Shown in pieces: positions 27,439-37,082 of a stretch of DNA of 64,000 nucleotides. The position numbers and the translations under genes are program-made. How positions within the stretch are numbered: position 1 is the stretch's first letter; each line of letters starts with the position of its first letter. Origin of the DNA: Actinoplanes sp. TFC3 (GTDB lineage: Bacteria > Actinomycetota > Actinomycetes > Mycobacteriales > Micromonosporaceae); contig NZ_LOJP01000001.1 of assembly GCF_001553785.1 (NCBI RefSeq), positions 1 through 64,000 of the forward strand. Reading direction: 5' to 3'. The notes beneath the pieces were generated by a model. It saw only the letters and a list, made by a program, of their open reading frames with translations. It ran no database searches and was not told where the DNA came from.

Positions 27439-28500
27439 CAAGGAGTCACAGCCATTTGAATGGTTCGGAGAGGCATGCGTTTATAGATTGAAGAAGACCG
27501 CTCATCCCCCTAAGAGCGAGGGAGAGGACTTGGAGGAGGTGGGCTGCTTAGGGAAACCGAGCTGACCACCGGATGCAGTTCCGCGACTCAAGCTCCTGAA
27601 GCGTAGGTGAAGCTTGTGCTGGAGCGGGTTGGCTAGAGCGGTGGGGTGCCATCGATGGCTAGTCCGACAGACCGCGCGATCGAGTGTCGGGGCTCTTCGC
27701 GACAGATAAGGGGTGGGGATACAGCGGGGTCGTGCAAGGGTTCATGGCATGGCGCCTACCAACCTGGGCTGAGTCCAGCGGCCGGCTTGAGGAGCGGACC
27801 CGCCTAACCACTTTGAAGAGAGAGTGAAGGCGGAGCACCATCGTTAGCTGGACAACGCTCGACCTATCAACGAAGGCACCCTCGCAGACAGCGACTCAGC
27901 TGATAGCTCTGCGATAGGACCCAGCGGTCAGCATCGACACTTGCCCTCGATTAACGCTGCGCTACCACGCCCGCTGCCGATATCGAACGTCGCGGACTGG
28001 CGAAGGAAAGGCGGCTGACCGCCAGCGGTCAGTGATCTTTCCGGCATGCTCGCATAGGGCAACTCGACGCGGTTTGTTCGGGACGGTCTTCTTGCTTAGC
28101 TAAGAGACCAGCATCAGAGCCCGGGTAGATCTGCGCGGGTGAGGCGATGACAGGCTGCGCCCAAACCCAAAGGTATCTACATTGCTATGTCACGAGGTGG
28201 GTTCGTTATCGGCCAATAAAGTAGGTCCCAAGTCGGCTTCTCCGCGTCCAATGGATTTCACTAAACAACCGGTGAGTCAAAGCAGGCGAAAAGGGGCTTT
28301 CCGAACCGGGCCAACTCCAACTCTTGGAGATCAGAAATCCCAGGAGAATCGTTCTGACAGAACCGAAATCTCGCCCAGGGATGAGGGCTAGTCACATTAG
28401 TCGTCGTAATGTAAGTCCCTCGCAACGTTGGGTTGACCCATCCCTAGGCTGCTATGCGGCTCCACCGGTCCTCGACGTTACGCGACGTGGCTGCAGCCGC

Positions 28501-28645
28501 GAAGCCAACCGCCACCCGAACCAACCCCCCCACCGAGCCAACCACCACCCGAGCGAAGCCACCACCGAGCGAAGCCACCACCCCCGGGGCGCAAAGCTGC
28601 CACACCCGGGCGAAGCCGCCACCCCGAACAAAGCAGCCACTCCGG
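28501..28645. repeat. Degenerate 16-17-bp tandem repeats
   Basis: About seven imperfect units of the type GAGCGAAGCCACCACC. Similar GAAGC-ACCA units occur upstream of dnaN at 41160-41258. No gene is evident on either strand. Confidence 0.6.
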
Positions 28646-29091
28646 AGCGAGGGTAGTCCAAGCCCAGACGAAGGCGCCGCCAAGAGCGCCGACTCTTGAG
28701 CAACTAGCTAACCAAAATCTGGGTCAACCGAGCTGACCCTGGGGCGCGATGATGTTCGACGCCCCAAGTGATCTGTCTTCCCCGCCACACGAAAAGGCCA
28801 AAACCAGGAACCTGCAGGCCAACCTCTACAACGGTCAAACCGAAGACGACCCCGGCCGGCCCAACCGCGGAGTATCAACCGAGCTAGCGAAATTTGAGAA
28901 AAGGCCTGAGCGGAGAGGACACCGACAACCCGCCAAGTGAAGAGACCGCGCTCAAACACGAACGCCCATGTCGGTTCTCTGAGGAACCCAAGCAGCTAGG
29001 CGCAAAGCAGGACGGACGAAGAACCAAACGAGGACGACAGCGAGCACTCGTCCACAACTGACATACCGCGACCCAAGCGAGAGCAAGGAAA

Positions 29092-29120
29092 AGGCACGTG
29101 ATCCGCCGCATCACGTGCCT
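29092..29120 (-). terminator. Terminator of the parAB operon
   Basis: 11-bp perfect stem AGGCACGTGAT / ATCACGTGCCT with a 7-nt loop, 25 bp past the parB stop. On the minus strand TTTTCC follows. Confidence 0.85.
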
Positions 29121-29144
29121 GTCGCTCATCGCTGATGATCGAAC

Positions 29145-30284
29145 CTATTCAGCAGGGGACCCCGCGCCCTCTTCCTCCACGCCGATCATGCCGACGATGC
29201 GTTCGAGGTCGTCCACTGTTGCGAACTCGATGGTGATTTTGCCTTTGTTCCGGCCGATGTCGACCTTGACCCGGGTATCGAAGCGGTCCGACAGCCGGTC
29301 GGCCAGGTCGTTCAGGGCCGGGGCGTGGACCTTGGCCCGTCGGGTGGGAGCCGCCTTCTTGGCTGGGCCGTCGGCGATCGCGAGGCTTACGAGTTCCTCG
29401 GTTGCGCGTACCGAAAGGCCCTCAGCCACGATTCGGAGCGCGAGTTTCTCCTGCGCGTCATGGTCGTCGAGGCTGAGCAGTGCCCGTGCATGTCCGGCCG
29501 ACAGAACGCCAGCGGCCACCCGGCGCTGCACCGGCGACGGCAGGTTCAACAGCCTAATGGTGTTCGAGATCTGCGGGCGGCTCCGGCCGATGCGCCGCGC
29601 TAGCTCCTCGTGGGTGGCACCGAACTCCTCAAGAAGCTGCTGGTACGCGGCCGCCTCTTCCAGCGGGTTGAGGTTGGCGCGGTGGATGTTTTCCAGCAGG
29701 GCGTCGCGGAGCATGGCGTCGTCGCGAGTTTCGCGGACGATCGCGGGGATGGTTTCCTTGCCAACTGCCTGGGCTGCTCGCCACCGACGTTCACCCATAA
29801 CCAGCTCGTACGTACCGTCGCCGGCATCTCGTACGACGATGGGCTGGAGGAACCCGACCTCCTGGATGGACGTCTTCAGCTCTTCCAGCGCCTCCTCATC
29901 GAACACGTGACGAGGCTGCTTGGAGTTGGGCACGATCGCCGTGACCGGAAGTTCCGCGAACCGCGCCCCCGGCACCGGCGCAAGCCCTTCCGAAGGAACC
30001 GCCTCGGCTACAGCGCCCGCATCCGAAGGCGCAGGAGACCCCGAACCCGCGGGCGAAGCAGAGTCGGCAGGAGACTCAGAGTCCGCACGAGACCCAGAAT
30101 CCGCAGGCGGCTCAGACGGTGCAGGCCTCGCAGGCCCAGGCACCTCAGAGGCAGGCACCGCAGGCGTTGGAGCAGTCGCGGGCGGGGCTGGAGCGGCTGC
30201 CGGGGGTGTAGCTGGTGCTGGCGGCGCTGTCGGAATCAGCGCCCCCAATCCGCGGCCGAGGCCACCCCGTGGACGGTTCTTCAT
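29145..30284 (-). CDS. parB: Chromosome partitioning protein ParB
   Basis: 379 aa, ATG at 30284, overlapping the parA stop by 4 bp. N-terminal [14 protein letters not shown] is the ParA-contacting segment. About 80 Pro/Ala/Ser-rich residues follow ([16 protein letters not shown] repeats). The CTP-binding domain then shows [34 protein letters not shown] and GERRWRAAQ. The helix-turn-helix lies at TQEEL-equivalent [24 protein letters not shown], and a dimerisation domain ends the protein. It loads at parS, slides as a clamp and organises the origin for segregation. The parS sites listed here are its targets. Confidence 0.96.
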   Translation of the reverse strand: MKNRPRGGLGRGLGALIPTAPPAPATPPAAAPAPPATAPTPAVPASEVPGPARPAPSEPPADSGSRADSESPADSASPAGSGSPAPSDAGAVAEAVPSEGLAPVPGARFAELPVTAIVPNSKQPRHVFDEEALEELKTSIQEVGFLQPIVVRDAGDGTYELVMGERRWRAAQAVGKETIPAIVRETRDDAMLRDALLENIHRANLNPLEEAAAYQQLLEEFGATHEELARRIGRSRPQISNTIRLLNLPSPVQRRVAAGVLSAGHARALLSLDDHDAQEKLALRIVAEGLSVRATEELVSLAIADGPAKKAAPTRRAKVHAPALNDLADRLSDRFDTRVKVDIGRNKGKITIEFATVDDLERIVGMIGVEEEGAGSPAE

Positions 30285-32854
30285 GCCGTGCCTCCCGTGT
30301 TGACCCCGCGCATCGCAATCTCCAGCGCAGCCTCGAAGTAGCTCGTGGCGCCCCGCGAACCCGGATCGTAGGTCATCACAGATTGGCCATAGCTTGGTGC
30401 TTCCGACACACGGACATTTCGAGGAATCACCGCCTCGAGCACCTTGGAACCGAAGTGATTCCGCACGTCCTGCTCCACGGCGTCCGCAAGGCGGGTCCGG
30501 CGGTCGTACATGGTCAGCAGGATCGTCGAGACGTCGAGCGTCGGGTTGAGGTGCTGCCGTACGAGATTGATGTTGTTGATCAGTTGATTGAGTCCCTCAA
30601 GCGCGTAGTACTCGCACTGGATCGGAATCAGCACTTCCTGCGCCGCGCAAAGGGCGTTGACCGTCAACAGGCCGAGCGAGGGCGGGCAGTCGATGAAGAC
30701 GTAGTCGAACTTTTCCGGGTGCGCGGCGATCGCACGGGCGAGGCGGGACTCACGCGCTACTACCGATACGAGTTCGATCTCGGCGCCGGCGAGGTCGATC
30801 GTGGCCGGCACGCAGAAGAGGTTCGGGATGCCCTCGACTTGCTGCGCGACGTCGGCCAGAGGCTCATTGTCGATCAAGCAGTTGTAGACATCAGGGACGC
30901 CGGCGTGATGCGGCACGTTGAGGCCGGTCGAGGCGTTGCCCTGCGGGTCCAGGTCGACCACCAGCACCCGGTTTCCGTGCAGCGCGAGCGCAACTGCGAG
31001 GTTCACCGTCGTCGTCGTCTTACCGACGCCGCCCTTCTGATTCGCGACGCACAGCACCCGAGGGTGATCGGGTCGCGGCATCTGAATGTCGCCGCTCGGG
31101 TTGAGGATCTGCACAGCTCGCAACGCTTCCATGGCCAAGGGTGGATCGTCCTCATCCTGCGTCGGCGTTTCACGTGAAACATGCTCGGTCGCCGCCGAAC
31201 CATCGCTTTCATCCGCCGGCGCCGAGGTCGGCTGAGCGGCATATCCATCCGGAGCCGTCTCAACGGCAGATTCCGAAGCCCCCGATGGGGGTACGTCCAC
31301 AGCCCCCGAACCAGACCCACCCGCAGCGATACCCGGGTCGGAGCTCTGCGCCCCTACCGCTCCAGCACCCGAAACCGGGGCTGCCAAGGTGTAAGCCGTA
31401 TCCGAATCGCGCGCGGCGGCGGCCTCCGGCTCCGCTTCGGTGCTTTCAAACCCAGGCCGACGCTCCGAAATCGGTGCGCCCCCGGAAGCCGGAGCCGCAC
31501 CCGAGACCGGAGCAGAGGCCGCTACCGGAGCGGGCGGCGCCGAACGCGGAGCCGGAGCTGGACGCCGTACATCAGTGCCCCCATCCGGCGCATTCACCGG
31601 CGTGCCGTACACCTGCCCCTGGCCGGCTCGCGGCTGCGGAACACCCTGTTCGCCACTGTTGAAGGTCACGGTCAAGCTCACGCTCCGATCGGGGTCGGCA
31701 TGGGGCTCGGTTTCACGTGAAACACCGTCCCAGCCAGAGTCGCCGTCGGGCCCCCTGCCATACTCATGCACCGTTTTGTCCCTGCCTGGTTGGATGGAGT
31801 CGGCACCGCAAACGTGCGGTCCGGCAGGAAGCGGCGGCGCGTCACCCGCGCCCGCCATCCGGCCCACACTATCGACGCGCGGCCAGCCTACGGCCGTAGA
31901 GCGAGCCATGCCACGCTTGTCCGCCAGTTGAGTTGCGCCCGACGGACGACTATCGGACTCGAAGGTCATGAATCCAGCTACAAGCCGCAGTCGACCGCCG
32001 TACCGAATCATTCTCCCGTAAGGCCACCCAACCTCCGACGGCGACCTCCGCAGTCCAGAACCTGCGACGCCGCCTTCTGAAGTGCTGGCGGGGGTCCGGT
32101 GTGGGAGGTCACTCGAAAGAGCCTTCGAAGGCGCCCCGGGTAGGGGGTGCTGCGCAGGCGATCGATCATCGGCGCCTTTAACGGAAGGGGCTGAAACGGC
32201 TTCCTCGACGGAGGTCGGAGCAGAGGCACGCTCGGTGGTGAGCACGCTTTGGGGCGTGTGCGTCGGGTTCGGCACTCCGAGGGCAAGGTGCGGCTCGGCG
32301 AATCGAGCGCTGCTGGAGAAGGAAGAGGTGGCATCCGACCAAGGGGCGGGGAGTGGACCGGTACCTTCGGCCGAGCCAATTTGGACATCCACGTCGAAGG
32401 CCAAGGGGATGCCTCCAAGCATGGGACTTACGGCGGGTTGAGACTCCGCGTGGGAACCGGTAGCTGCGCCCGATCCGGCAGAGGCACCCGCCGTCGAGCT
32501 GGTTCGGCCCATAGAACCCGAGGCCCCATATAGTCCGGCGGCTGAGCCCGAGGCCGTACCGCCCCGGGCGCCGGAATCCTTGACCGCGTCGTGCCCGGCT
32601 TCGGCACCTACGGCCGAACCGACTTCCGGGATCCCTGCACTATGCGAACCCAAGCTAAGCCTGGTAGGTCCGGGACCCAAGGTCCTGCGCGATTCCGCTT
32701 CGGCGGTCTTGCCCGCCGAAGGCTCACTGCCAGAAAGCTCGGCATCCGGGTCGGAGGTGCCGGCGGCGTCGAGGGACAGCCGCTGAGGATTGCCGGGCGG
32801 GGGAGTGGTGCGTGGAAGCTTTGCCGTACGTTTCCGCGCGCCCCGCCTGGCCAT
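30281..32854 (-). CDS. parA: Chromosome partitioning ATPase ParA with very long N-terminal extension
   Basis: 857 codons from the ATG at 32854, which has GGAGG 5 nt upstream and shares a base with the rsmG stop (TGATG), so the long form is well supported. The ParA ATPase core takes only the last 270 residues: Walker [13 protein letters not shown] (607-613 for KGGVGKT), [21 protein letters not shown]. Residues 1-575 are Ala/Gly/Ser/Pro-rich and probably disordered. Two parS sites lie inside this part and are read as VSRET at 378-382 and 559-563. A shorter product from an internal start is possible; common ParAs are about 260-420 aa. Confidence 0.9.
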   Translation of the reverse strand: MARRGARKRTAKLPRTTPPPGNPQRLSLDAAGTSDPDAELSGSEPSAGKTAEAESRRTLGPGPTRLSLGSHSAGIPEVGSAVGAEAGHDAVKDSGARGGTASGSAAGLYGASGSMGRTSSTAGASAGSGAATGSHAESQPAVSPMLGGIPLAFDVDVQIGSAEGTGPLPAPWSDATSSFSSSARFAEPHLALGVPNPTHTPQSVLTTERASAPTSVEEAVSAPSVKGADDRSPAQHPLPGAPSKALSSDLPHRTPASTSEGGVAGSGLRRSPSEVGWPYGRMIRYGGRLRLVAGFMTFESDSRPSGATQLADKRGMARSTAVGWPRVDSVGRMAGAGDAPPLPAGPHVCGADSIQPGRDKTVHEYGRGPDGDSGWDGVSRETEPHADPDRSVSLTVTFNSGEQGVPQPRAGQGQVYGTPVNAPDGGTDVRRPAPAPRSAPPAPVAASAPVSGAAPASGGAPISERRPGFESTEAEPEAAAARDSDTAYTLAAPVSGAGAVGAQSSDPGIAAGGSGSGAVDVPPSGASESAVETAPDGYAAQPTSAPADESDGSAATEHVSRETPTQDEDDPPLAMEALRAVQILNPSGDIQMPRPDHPRVLCVANQKGGVGKTTTTVNLAVALALHGNRVLVVDLDPQGNASTGLNVPHHAGVPDVYNCLIDNEPLADVAQQVEGIPNLFCVPATIDLAGAEIELVSVVARESRLARAIAAHPEKFDYVFIDCPPSLGLLTVNALCAAQEVLIPIQCEYYALEGLNQLINNINLVRQHLNPTLDVSTILLTMYDRRTRLADAVEQDVRNHFGSKVLEAVIPRNVRVSEAPSYGQSVMTYDPGSRGATSYFEAALEIAMRGVNTGGTA
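31167..31180. other. parS site 6, inside parA
   Basis: Exact GTTTCACGTGAAAC within the parA coding strand, in frame as VSRET (559-563), 16 residues before the ATPase core begins. Confidence 0.95.
31710..31723. other. parS site 7, inside parA
   Basis: Exact GTTTCACGTGAAAC within parA, read in the same frame as VSRET (378-382). Confidence 0.95.
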
Positions 32855-33939
32855 CAGTTCCTCCGCGATCTCCTCTTATCGGGTCCGCGGCCGCCGGAGT
32901 TGCCGGCGGAGCGGCCCGGGGTGGTCGTCCGCTGGGACAACCCTGGCCGTGGTGCCACGACGTCGCGTTCCCGCACGATCTCGACGACCGTGCTGGGCGG
33001 GTCGATCACGCCGGCCCCGCAGAGCCGGACTACCGGATCCCCGCCGCCGAGCCGGTTGATCGCCTCGCGGTGCTCTGCCACTTCTTCCGCGGCTGAGGCA
33101 CCTTTGAGGGCCACCAGCCGGCCACCAATCGCGGCAAGCGGGAGGCACCAGCCGGCGAGCCGGTCGAGGGGTGCCACTGCGCGGGCGGTGACGACGTCGA
33201 CGGGGGCGGGGGGCCCACCGGCTAGGTCTTCCGCGCGACCCCGGACGACCGTGACAGCGTGGTCGAGGTCGAGCGTTGTCACCGCTTCGGACAGGAATGC
33301 GGTACGTCGTGCCAGTGGCTCGACCAGTGTGATGCGCAGATCCGGCCGGGCCACTGCGAGCACGATACCGGGCAAACCGGCACCAGACCCCACGTCAATC
33401 ACCGAAGCACCGTAAGGGATTGTTTCGGACATAACACCGCAGTTGATCAGGTGGCGTTCCCAGATGCGCGGAGCCTCACGAGGACCGATCAAACCGCGCA
33501 CTACGCCGTCGGTGACCAGCAGCTGGGCGTAGCGCCCGGCCAGCTCGAGGCGGTCGCCGAAAACCTGCTGCGCTGCCGCTAGGGATTCCGGTGGGGGCGC
33601 AAACGCAGACTCGCCCGGCACGCGCTCGGAGGAAGAGGACGGTGACGCGGGCGCAGGAGACTCTGTAACGGAGGGCGCCGGGGAGGCTTCAGGAACCGCG
33701 GACAAAGGCCCGGGGACCTCGGGCACGGAAGACGCCGCGTCTGAGGACTCCGGCGCGAAGGACGCCGCAGCAGGAGAGGCCGCACCGGAGCGGCCAGGAA
33801 AGCCCCGCAACGGCACACCGCCCCGGCGGCCACCGGACTTGACCGCGGGGGTGCGCTGTGGACGTACCGGAGAAGACAGCGACGGCCCGGGCTCAGCACC
33901 CGGGCCGTTCTGTCCCTCGCCTGAGCGTGGGTTGGTCAT
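32854..33939 (-). CDS. rsmG: 16S rRNA (guanine-N7) methyltransferase RsmG
   Basis: 361 aa from the ATG at 33939, 8 nt after the jag stop. The methyltransferase domain starts near residue 125 ([24 protein letters not shown]) and has the SAM loop [16 protein letters not shown] and the late [12 protein letters not shown]. It methylates G527 (E. coli numbering) of 16S rRNA; loss gives low-level streptomycin resistance in other bacteria. The first 120 residues are Pro/Ser/Ala/Glu-rich, much longer than in the usual protein of 210-240 aa. Its stop overlaps parA. Confidence 0.92.
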   Translation of the reverse strand: MTNPRSGEGQNGPGAEPGPSLSSPVRPQRTPAVKSGGRRGGVPLRGFPGRSGAASPAAASFAPESSDAASSVPEVPGPLSAVPEASPAPSVTESPAPASPSSSSERVPGESAFAPPPESLAAAQQVFGDRLELAGRYAQLLVTDGVVRGLIGPREAPRIWERHLINCGVMSETIPYGASVIDVGSGAGLPGIVLAVARPDLRITLVEPLARRTAFLSEAVTTLDLDHAVTVVRGRAEDLAGGPPAPVDVVTARAVAPLDRLAGWCLPLAAIGGRLVALKGASAAEEVAEHREAINRLGGGDPVVRLCGAGVIDPPSTVVEIVRERDVVAPRPGLSQRTTTPGRSAGNSGGRGPDKRRSRRN

Positions 33940-33947
33940 TGGGCTGG

Positions 33948-34511
33948 TCAGCCGGCCGACCGGACCACGATGCGACGGTTGGGCTCGACGCCCTCCGACT
34001 CGCTCTCCACGCCCTGGATGGCGTTGACCACATCGTGGACGCACTTGCGCTCGAAAGCCGACATCGGCTCGAGGCGGACCGCGTCGCCGTGCTCCTTGAC
34101 CTTCTCGACGGCGTTACGGGCTACCGCTGTGAGTTCCTTGCGGCGGGTGGCGCGGTAGCCGCCGATGTCGAGCAGGAGGCGGCTGGGCGAACCCGTGGCC
34201 CGGAAGATCGCGAGGCGGGTGAGTTCCTGGAGCGCCTCCAGCGTGGCGCCGCGCTGGCCGACGAGCGGCTGCAGGCGGCCGCCTACGACCTCGACCATGG
34301 GTCGACCGGCCGACACGAGCTCGTCGATGTCGCCGTCGTAGTCCAGGATGTCGAGCAGTCCTTCGACGTAGTCGGCGGCGATTTCGCTCTGCCGGAACAG
34401 GTCGGAGTCGGATGCCACGGTCTCCGACTTCTTGGGCTCCTCGGTACCGGCTGACTCCGCGGTCACGGCCGGGGCCGTCTCCTCGGTGCTGGGAGTGCTG
34501 GTGTCGGTCAC
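33948..34511 (-). CDS. jag: Jag/KhpB RNA-binding protein (KH and R3H)
   Basis: 187 aa from the GTG at 34511, supported by GGAG 9 nt upstream; an upstream in-frame start would add 49 Arg-rich residues of doubtful coding character. The KH domain contains [20 protein letters not shown]; the R3H domain contains [18 protein letters not shown] with the Rx3H-type spacing. It binds RNA and is linked to cell-division and envelope control in other Gram-positives. It lies between yidC and rsmG as in most actinobacteria. Confidence 0.9.
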   Translation of the reverse strand: MTDTSTPSTEETAPAVTAESAGTEEPKKSETVASDSDLFRQSEIAADYVEGLLDILDYDGDIDELVSAGRPMVEVVGGRLQPLVGQRGATLEALQELTRLAIFRATGSPSRLLLDIGGYRATRRKELTAVARNAVEKVKEHGDAVRLEPMSAFERKCVHDVVNAIQGVESESEGVEPNRRIVVRSAG

Positions 34512-34654
34512 GGTTTCATCTCCGTTGTCTCGGGCCGGACCTGCGCGGTCCGCTGTTTCCCGTGCCGGCGGGGTCCATCGCCGTCGCGGGGGAGTCTTTG
34601 TCGCCGCCCGTAGGGCCGCGCGCGGCCCGGCTCTCAGGCCGGGCCGCTGCACCG

Positions 34655-35689
34655 TCATCCCTTGGGTTTGGTCGCCGGTCGGGCGCCCTTCTTCGGGTTC
34701 ACCGGTTTGGCGCCGGGCTTGGGGGCCAGGGCCTTGGTGTCGACTACCGGGCCGGTGGGCTCGGGCTCAGCTTGCTTGCGGCCGAACAGACCACGCTGGG
34801 CGGGCTGCACCGGGTTCTTGCCGGCGTTCTTCGCGGCGGCGGCGCCGGTCGCGGGCCGGGCAGCAACCGAGGCGGCCTTGCTGTTGGCGGTCTTCGGCGG
34901 CGGGAACTTGCGCAGCACCCACTGCTGCTGCGCCAGGCTGAACGCGTTGTTCGTGACCCAGTAGATGACCACACCGATGGGGAACAGCGTTCCGGACACC
35001 AGCAGCGAGAGCGGGATGCCGTACAGCATCAAGCGCTGGATCATCTTCTGCTGCGGGTCCTCAGCCCAGCCGGTCTTGAGGATCATCTGGCGGCTCGTGA
35101 GGTACGTGGTCGCCATCATGGTCAGCACCAGCACGCCGGCGATGATCTTCACCGTGGCCGAGCCGCCGGTGTAGCCGAGCTGAGAGAGCTCAGCGCCGGT
35201 GGAGCCGAACTTCGCCGGGAGCGGGACCGTGAACAGCGCCGAGTGGGTGGCGCTGTCGAACTGGTCGACCGTCCAGCCGTACAGCGTCCTGCCCGGGTTA
35301 TCGGGGTTGAGGCGCTTCAACACGTGGAAGAGGCCCAGGAAGACCGGAATCTGCAAGAACATCGGAAGGCACCCCATGAGCGGGTTCGCCTTCTCGGTCT
35401 TGTAGAGCTCCATCATTTCTTTCTGGAGCGTCTCGCGGTCGCCCTTGTGCTTCTCCTGCAGCTCCTTGACCTTGGGCTGCAGCGCCTGCATGGCCCGCTG
35501 GGACTTGATCTGCTTGACGAAGACCGGGAAAAGGATGACGCGCAGCGTCACCACGAGGAAGACGATCGAGAGGATCCAGGCCCAGTTGGTGCCCAGCACC
35601 GGTCCGTCAGGAATGCCGATCGCGTCCCAGAGGGCATGCCAGCGCAGGAGGATCCACGAAATCGCGTAGTAGATCCAGTCGAGACTCAA
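34655..35689 (-). CDS. yidC: Membrane protein insertase YidC
   Basis: 344 aa with a TTG start at 35689, chosen because GGAG lies 7 nt upstream and no ATG/GTG fits. Five or so membrane helices. The first cytoplasmic loop KQIKSQRAMQALQPKVKELQEKHKGDRETLQKEMMELYK carries the conserved charged hairpin. NPLMGCLPMFLQIPVFLGLFHVL and YWVTNNAFSLAQQ complete the signature. The basic C-terminal tail (RPATKPKG) may bind ribosomes. It inserts membrane proteins alone or with SecYEG. Confidence 0.95.
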   Translation of the reverse strand: MSLDWIYYAISWILLRWHALWDAIGIPDGPVLGTNWAWILSIVFLVVTLRVILFPVFVKQIKSQRAMQALQPKVKELQEKHKGDRETLQKEMMELYKTEKANPLMGCLPMFLQIPVFLGLFHVLKRLNPDNPGRTLYGWTVDQFDSATHSALFTVPLPAKFGSTGAELSQLGYTGGSATVKIIAGVLVLTMMATTYLTSRQMILKTGWAEDPQQKMIQRLMLYGIPLSLLVSGTLFPIGVVIYWVTNNAFSLAQQQWVLRKFPPPKTANSKAASVAARPATGAAAAKNAGKNPVQPAQRGLFGRKQAEPEPTGPVVDTKALAPKPGAKPVNPKKGARPATKPKG

Positions 35690-35690
35690 T

Positions 35691-35948
35691 TCATGCTCCA
35701 GTCACATCGGCAGGACGGTGACGGATCGGGTCGGGCACGGGGTCGTACCCACCGGGGTGGAAAGGTTGGCACCGCAGCAGCCGCCAGACCGTCAGCCGGG
35801 TTCCGTGAATCGCGCCGTGCTTCGCGAGTGCCTCCTGGGCATACGCGCTGCACGATGGGTAGAACCGACAGCGGGCCGGCAGTGCCGGGCTCACATACCG
35901 ACGGTACGCGACGATTGGAAGGGTCAGCAGGCGGGCAACGGGTGTCAC
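35691..35948 (-). CDS. yidD: Membrane protein insertion efficiency factor YidD
   Basis: 85 aa, GTG at 35948 overlapping the rnpA stop by 4 bp. The diagnostic block is [25 protein letters not shown] then [17 protein letters not shown], with its three cysteines. A small amphipathic membrane-associated protein acting with YidC, which starts 2 bp downstream. Confidence 0.96.
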   Translation of the reverse strand: MTPVARLLTLPIVAYRRYVSPALPARCRFYPSCSAYAQEALAKHGAIHGTRLTVWRLLRCQPFHPGGYDPVPDPIRHRPADVTGA

Positions 35949-36301
35949 CGGCGCCGCCGGGAGGATCGAGCGGCTGTCAGCGCCGCGTCGAGGTCGGTGC
36001 CCAGCGTGTCGGACGACGCCGAGGCGGCTGCGGGCAGGGCCCGGACCACAAGAGAGGTGCCCGCGGGGAGATCGCTCAGCCTCGACCGTACGAGATGGCG
36101 GAGCCGGCGCCGGACCTGGTTGCGGACCACCGCGTTGCCGACTGCTTTGGACACGACAAAGCCGGCGCGTGCCTCGGGGGCTTGCGCCGGCTCGTCGAGA
36201 AGCAGGTGGACGACCACGGTGCCGCGACCGGCTCGGCGGCCGCTACGGACCGCTGCGGCGAAGTCGCTGCTACGCCGCAGTCTTTGCGCCGCGGCCAGCA
36301 C
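35945..36301 (-). CDS. rnpA: Ribonuclease P protein component
   Basis: 118 aa, GTG at 36301. It begins [23 protein letters not shown] and contains the RNA-binding [18 protein letters not shown] (the RNR motif). It is the protein subunit that helps the RNA enzyme bind pre-tRNA leaders. It follows rpmH by 33 bp in the rpmH-rnpA-yidD-yidC-jag-rsmG-parA-parB run. Confidence 0.96.
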   Translation of the reverse strand: MLAAAQRLRRSSDFAAAVRSGRRAGRGTVVVHLLLDEPAQAPEARAGFVVSKAVGNAVVRNQVRRRLRHLVRSRLSDLPAGTSLVVRALPAAASASSDTLGTDLDAALTAARSSRRRR

Positions 36302-36334
36302 AACTACCTGGGCATCCGGCCCGCCAGTGTCGGC

Positions 36335-36472
36335 TCAGGCCGACAGCTTGGCGCGACCCTTGGTGCGGCGGCCGGAAAGGATGGCACGGCCGGCACGGGT
36401 GCGCATGCGCAGCCGGAAGCCGTGGGTCTTGGCGCGCCGGCGGTTGTTCGGCTGGTAGGTGCGCTTGCTCAC
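36335..36472 (-). CDS. rpmH: 50S ribosomal protein L34
   Basis: 45 aa, GTG at 36472 with GGAG upstream, stop TGA at 36335. It reads [18 protein letters not shown] at the start and ends [12 protein letters not shown], with the usual excess of Arg and Lys. A ribosomal protein of the large subunit, transcribed away from dnaA. Confidence 0.97.
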   Translation of the reverse strand: MSKRTYQPNNRRRAKTHGFRLRMRTRAGRAILSGRRTKGRAKLSA

Positions 36473-36555
36473 GTCAACTCCGTCTTCGTACTACGTCCAG
36501 GGGGCATCAAGCTGCAAGACGCCACTTTACCAGAGCGCGGCGGAGCAACCGTTCG

Positions 36556-36584
36556 ACCCTACGCAGGGCCCCGCCCTTGGTCAA
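36556..36584 (-). promoter_or_regulatory. Candidate rpmH promoter
   Basis: Minus strand TTGACC (36584-36579), 17-nt spacer, TAGGGT (36561-36556). It drives toward rpmH, leaving a leader of about 75 nt. Confidence 0.6.
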
Positions 36585-36698
36585 CTGTGCGCCGAATCCG
36601 GCGCGCCGCGTGCGGTACCGTCCGTCACTCGAGATGGTGCTGGTGCGCACGGAGTGAATCTTTTCGTGCCAAGCCTGCCCTGGGGTGGGTACCGCCGG

Positions 36699-36728
36699 TT
36701 GATGCCGGGATGGCTGCGCTGTTAGCGT
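36699..36728 (+). promoter_or_regulatory. Candidate dnaA promoter
   Basis: TTGATG (36699-36704), 18-nt spacer, TAGCGT (36723-36728). It would give a long leader of about 350 nt carrying the two DnaA boxes at 36917-36936. Confidence 0.4.
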
Positions 36729-36916
36729 GCCCGTTTGCTGGTCTTCAGCGATGTGCACGAGAACCGCCGCCGGGGACTGGGCGGAAAGGCTGGACAGGAA
36801 CCGGACGAGGCAGTGAATCGTTCGGCACGGTGGGCCTGTTCTACCGCGCCAGCACAGGCTCCGGGAAAGTCTGCCGACCATCCGGCCGGGGAGCGACCGC
36901 CGACGCGTGCACAGGT

Positions 36917-36936
36917 TGTGGATAACCTGTGGACAA
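36917..36936 (-). promoter_or_regulatory. Two DnaA boxes in the dnaA leader
   Basis: Minus-strand TTATCCACA (36917-36925) and TTGTCCACA (36928-36936), both exact, 2 bp apart. They lie about 150 bp before the dnaA start, a typical position for autoregulation. One more exact box is at 37451-37459 within dnaA. Confidence 0.85.
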
Positions 36937-37082
36937 GCCGGTGCCGCCATGTGGGTTCAGCACGTTCGAAGTGCTGGATCGAGGGGAAGCTGGTCTGTCG
37001 CCCGTGCGGGTGGCATAGCGGCAAGGGCGGAAGCCGAACAAGGCCTCCGGGGATTTCCGGTGGCGATGGGGGTGGCGCGGCG

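Larger units (their letters stand above)
24541..29090. other. Gene-poor parS region
   Basis: About 4.5 kb with no reading frame that I can assign to a family. All frames are broken by stops, codon use is unlike the neighbours and the base composition is visibly less GC-rich. The longest open stretch (25482-26132, minus, 216 codons) has no recognisable motif. I saw no tRNA, no SRP RNA and no transposase. Inside are three parS sites (26892, 27297, 27425), a 7-bp tandem repeat, a 24-bp duplication at 25253, a bulged hairpin near 26610-26640 and degenerate 16-17-bp repeats at 28501. It looks like a centromere-like segment or heavily decayed DNA. Confidence 0.6.

Noticed and set aside
26956..27441. 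Minus-strand frame with PEPGARS repeats
   Set aside because: It is produced by the 7-bp tandem repeat and two parS sites; no ribosome site, no family features and no gene neighbours.
29092..29120. CACGTG-containing palindrome after parB as parS
   Set aside because: It lacks the GTTT/AAAC flanks and is a hairpin with a loop, so it is a terminator.
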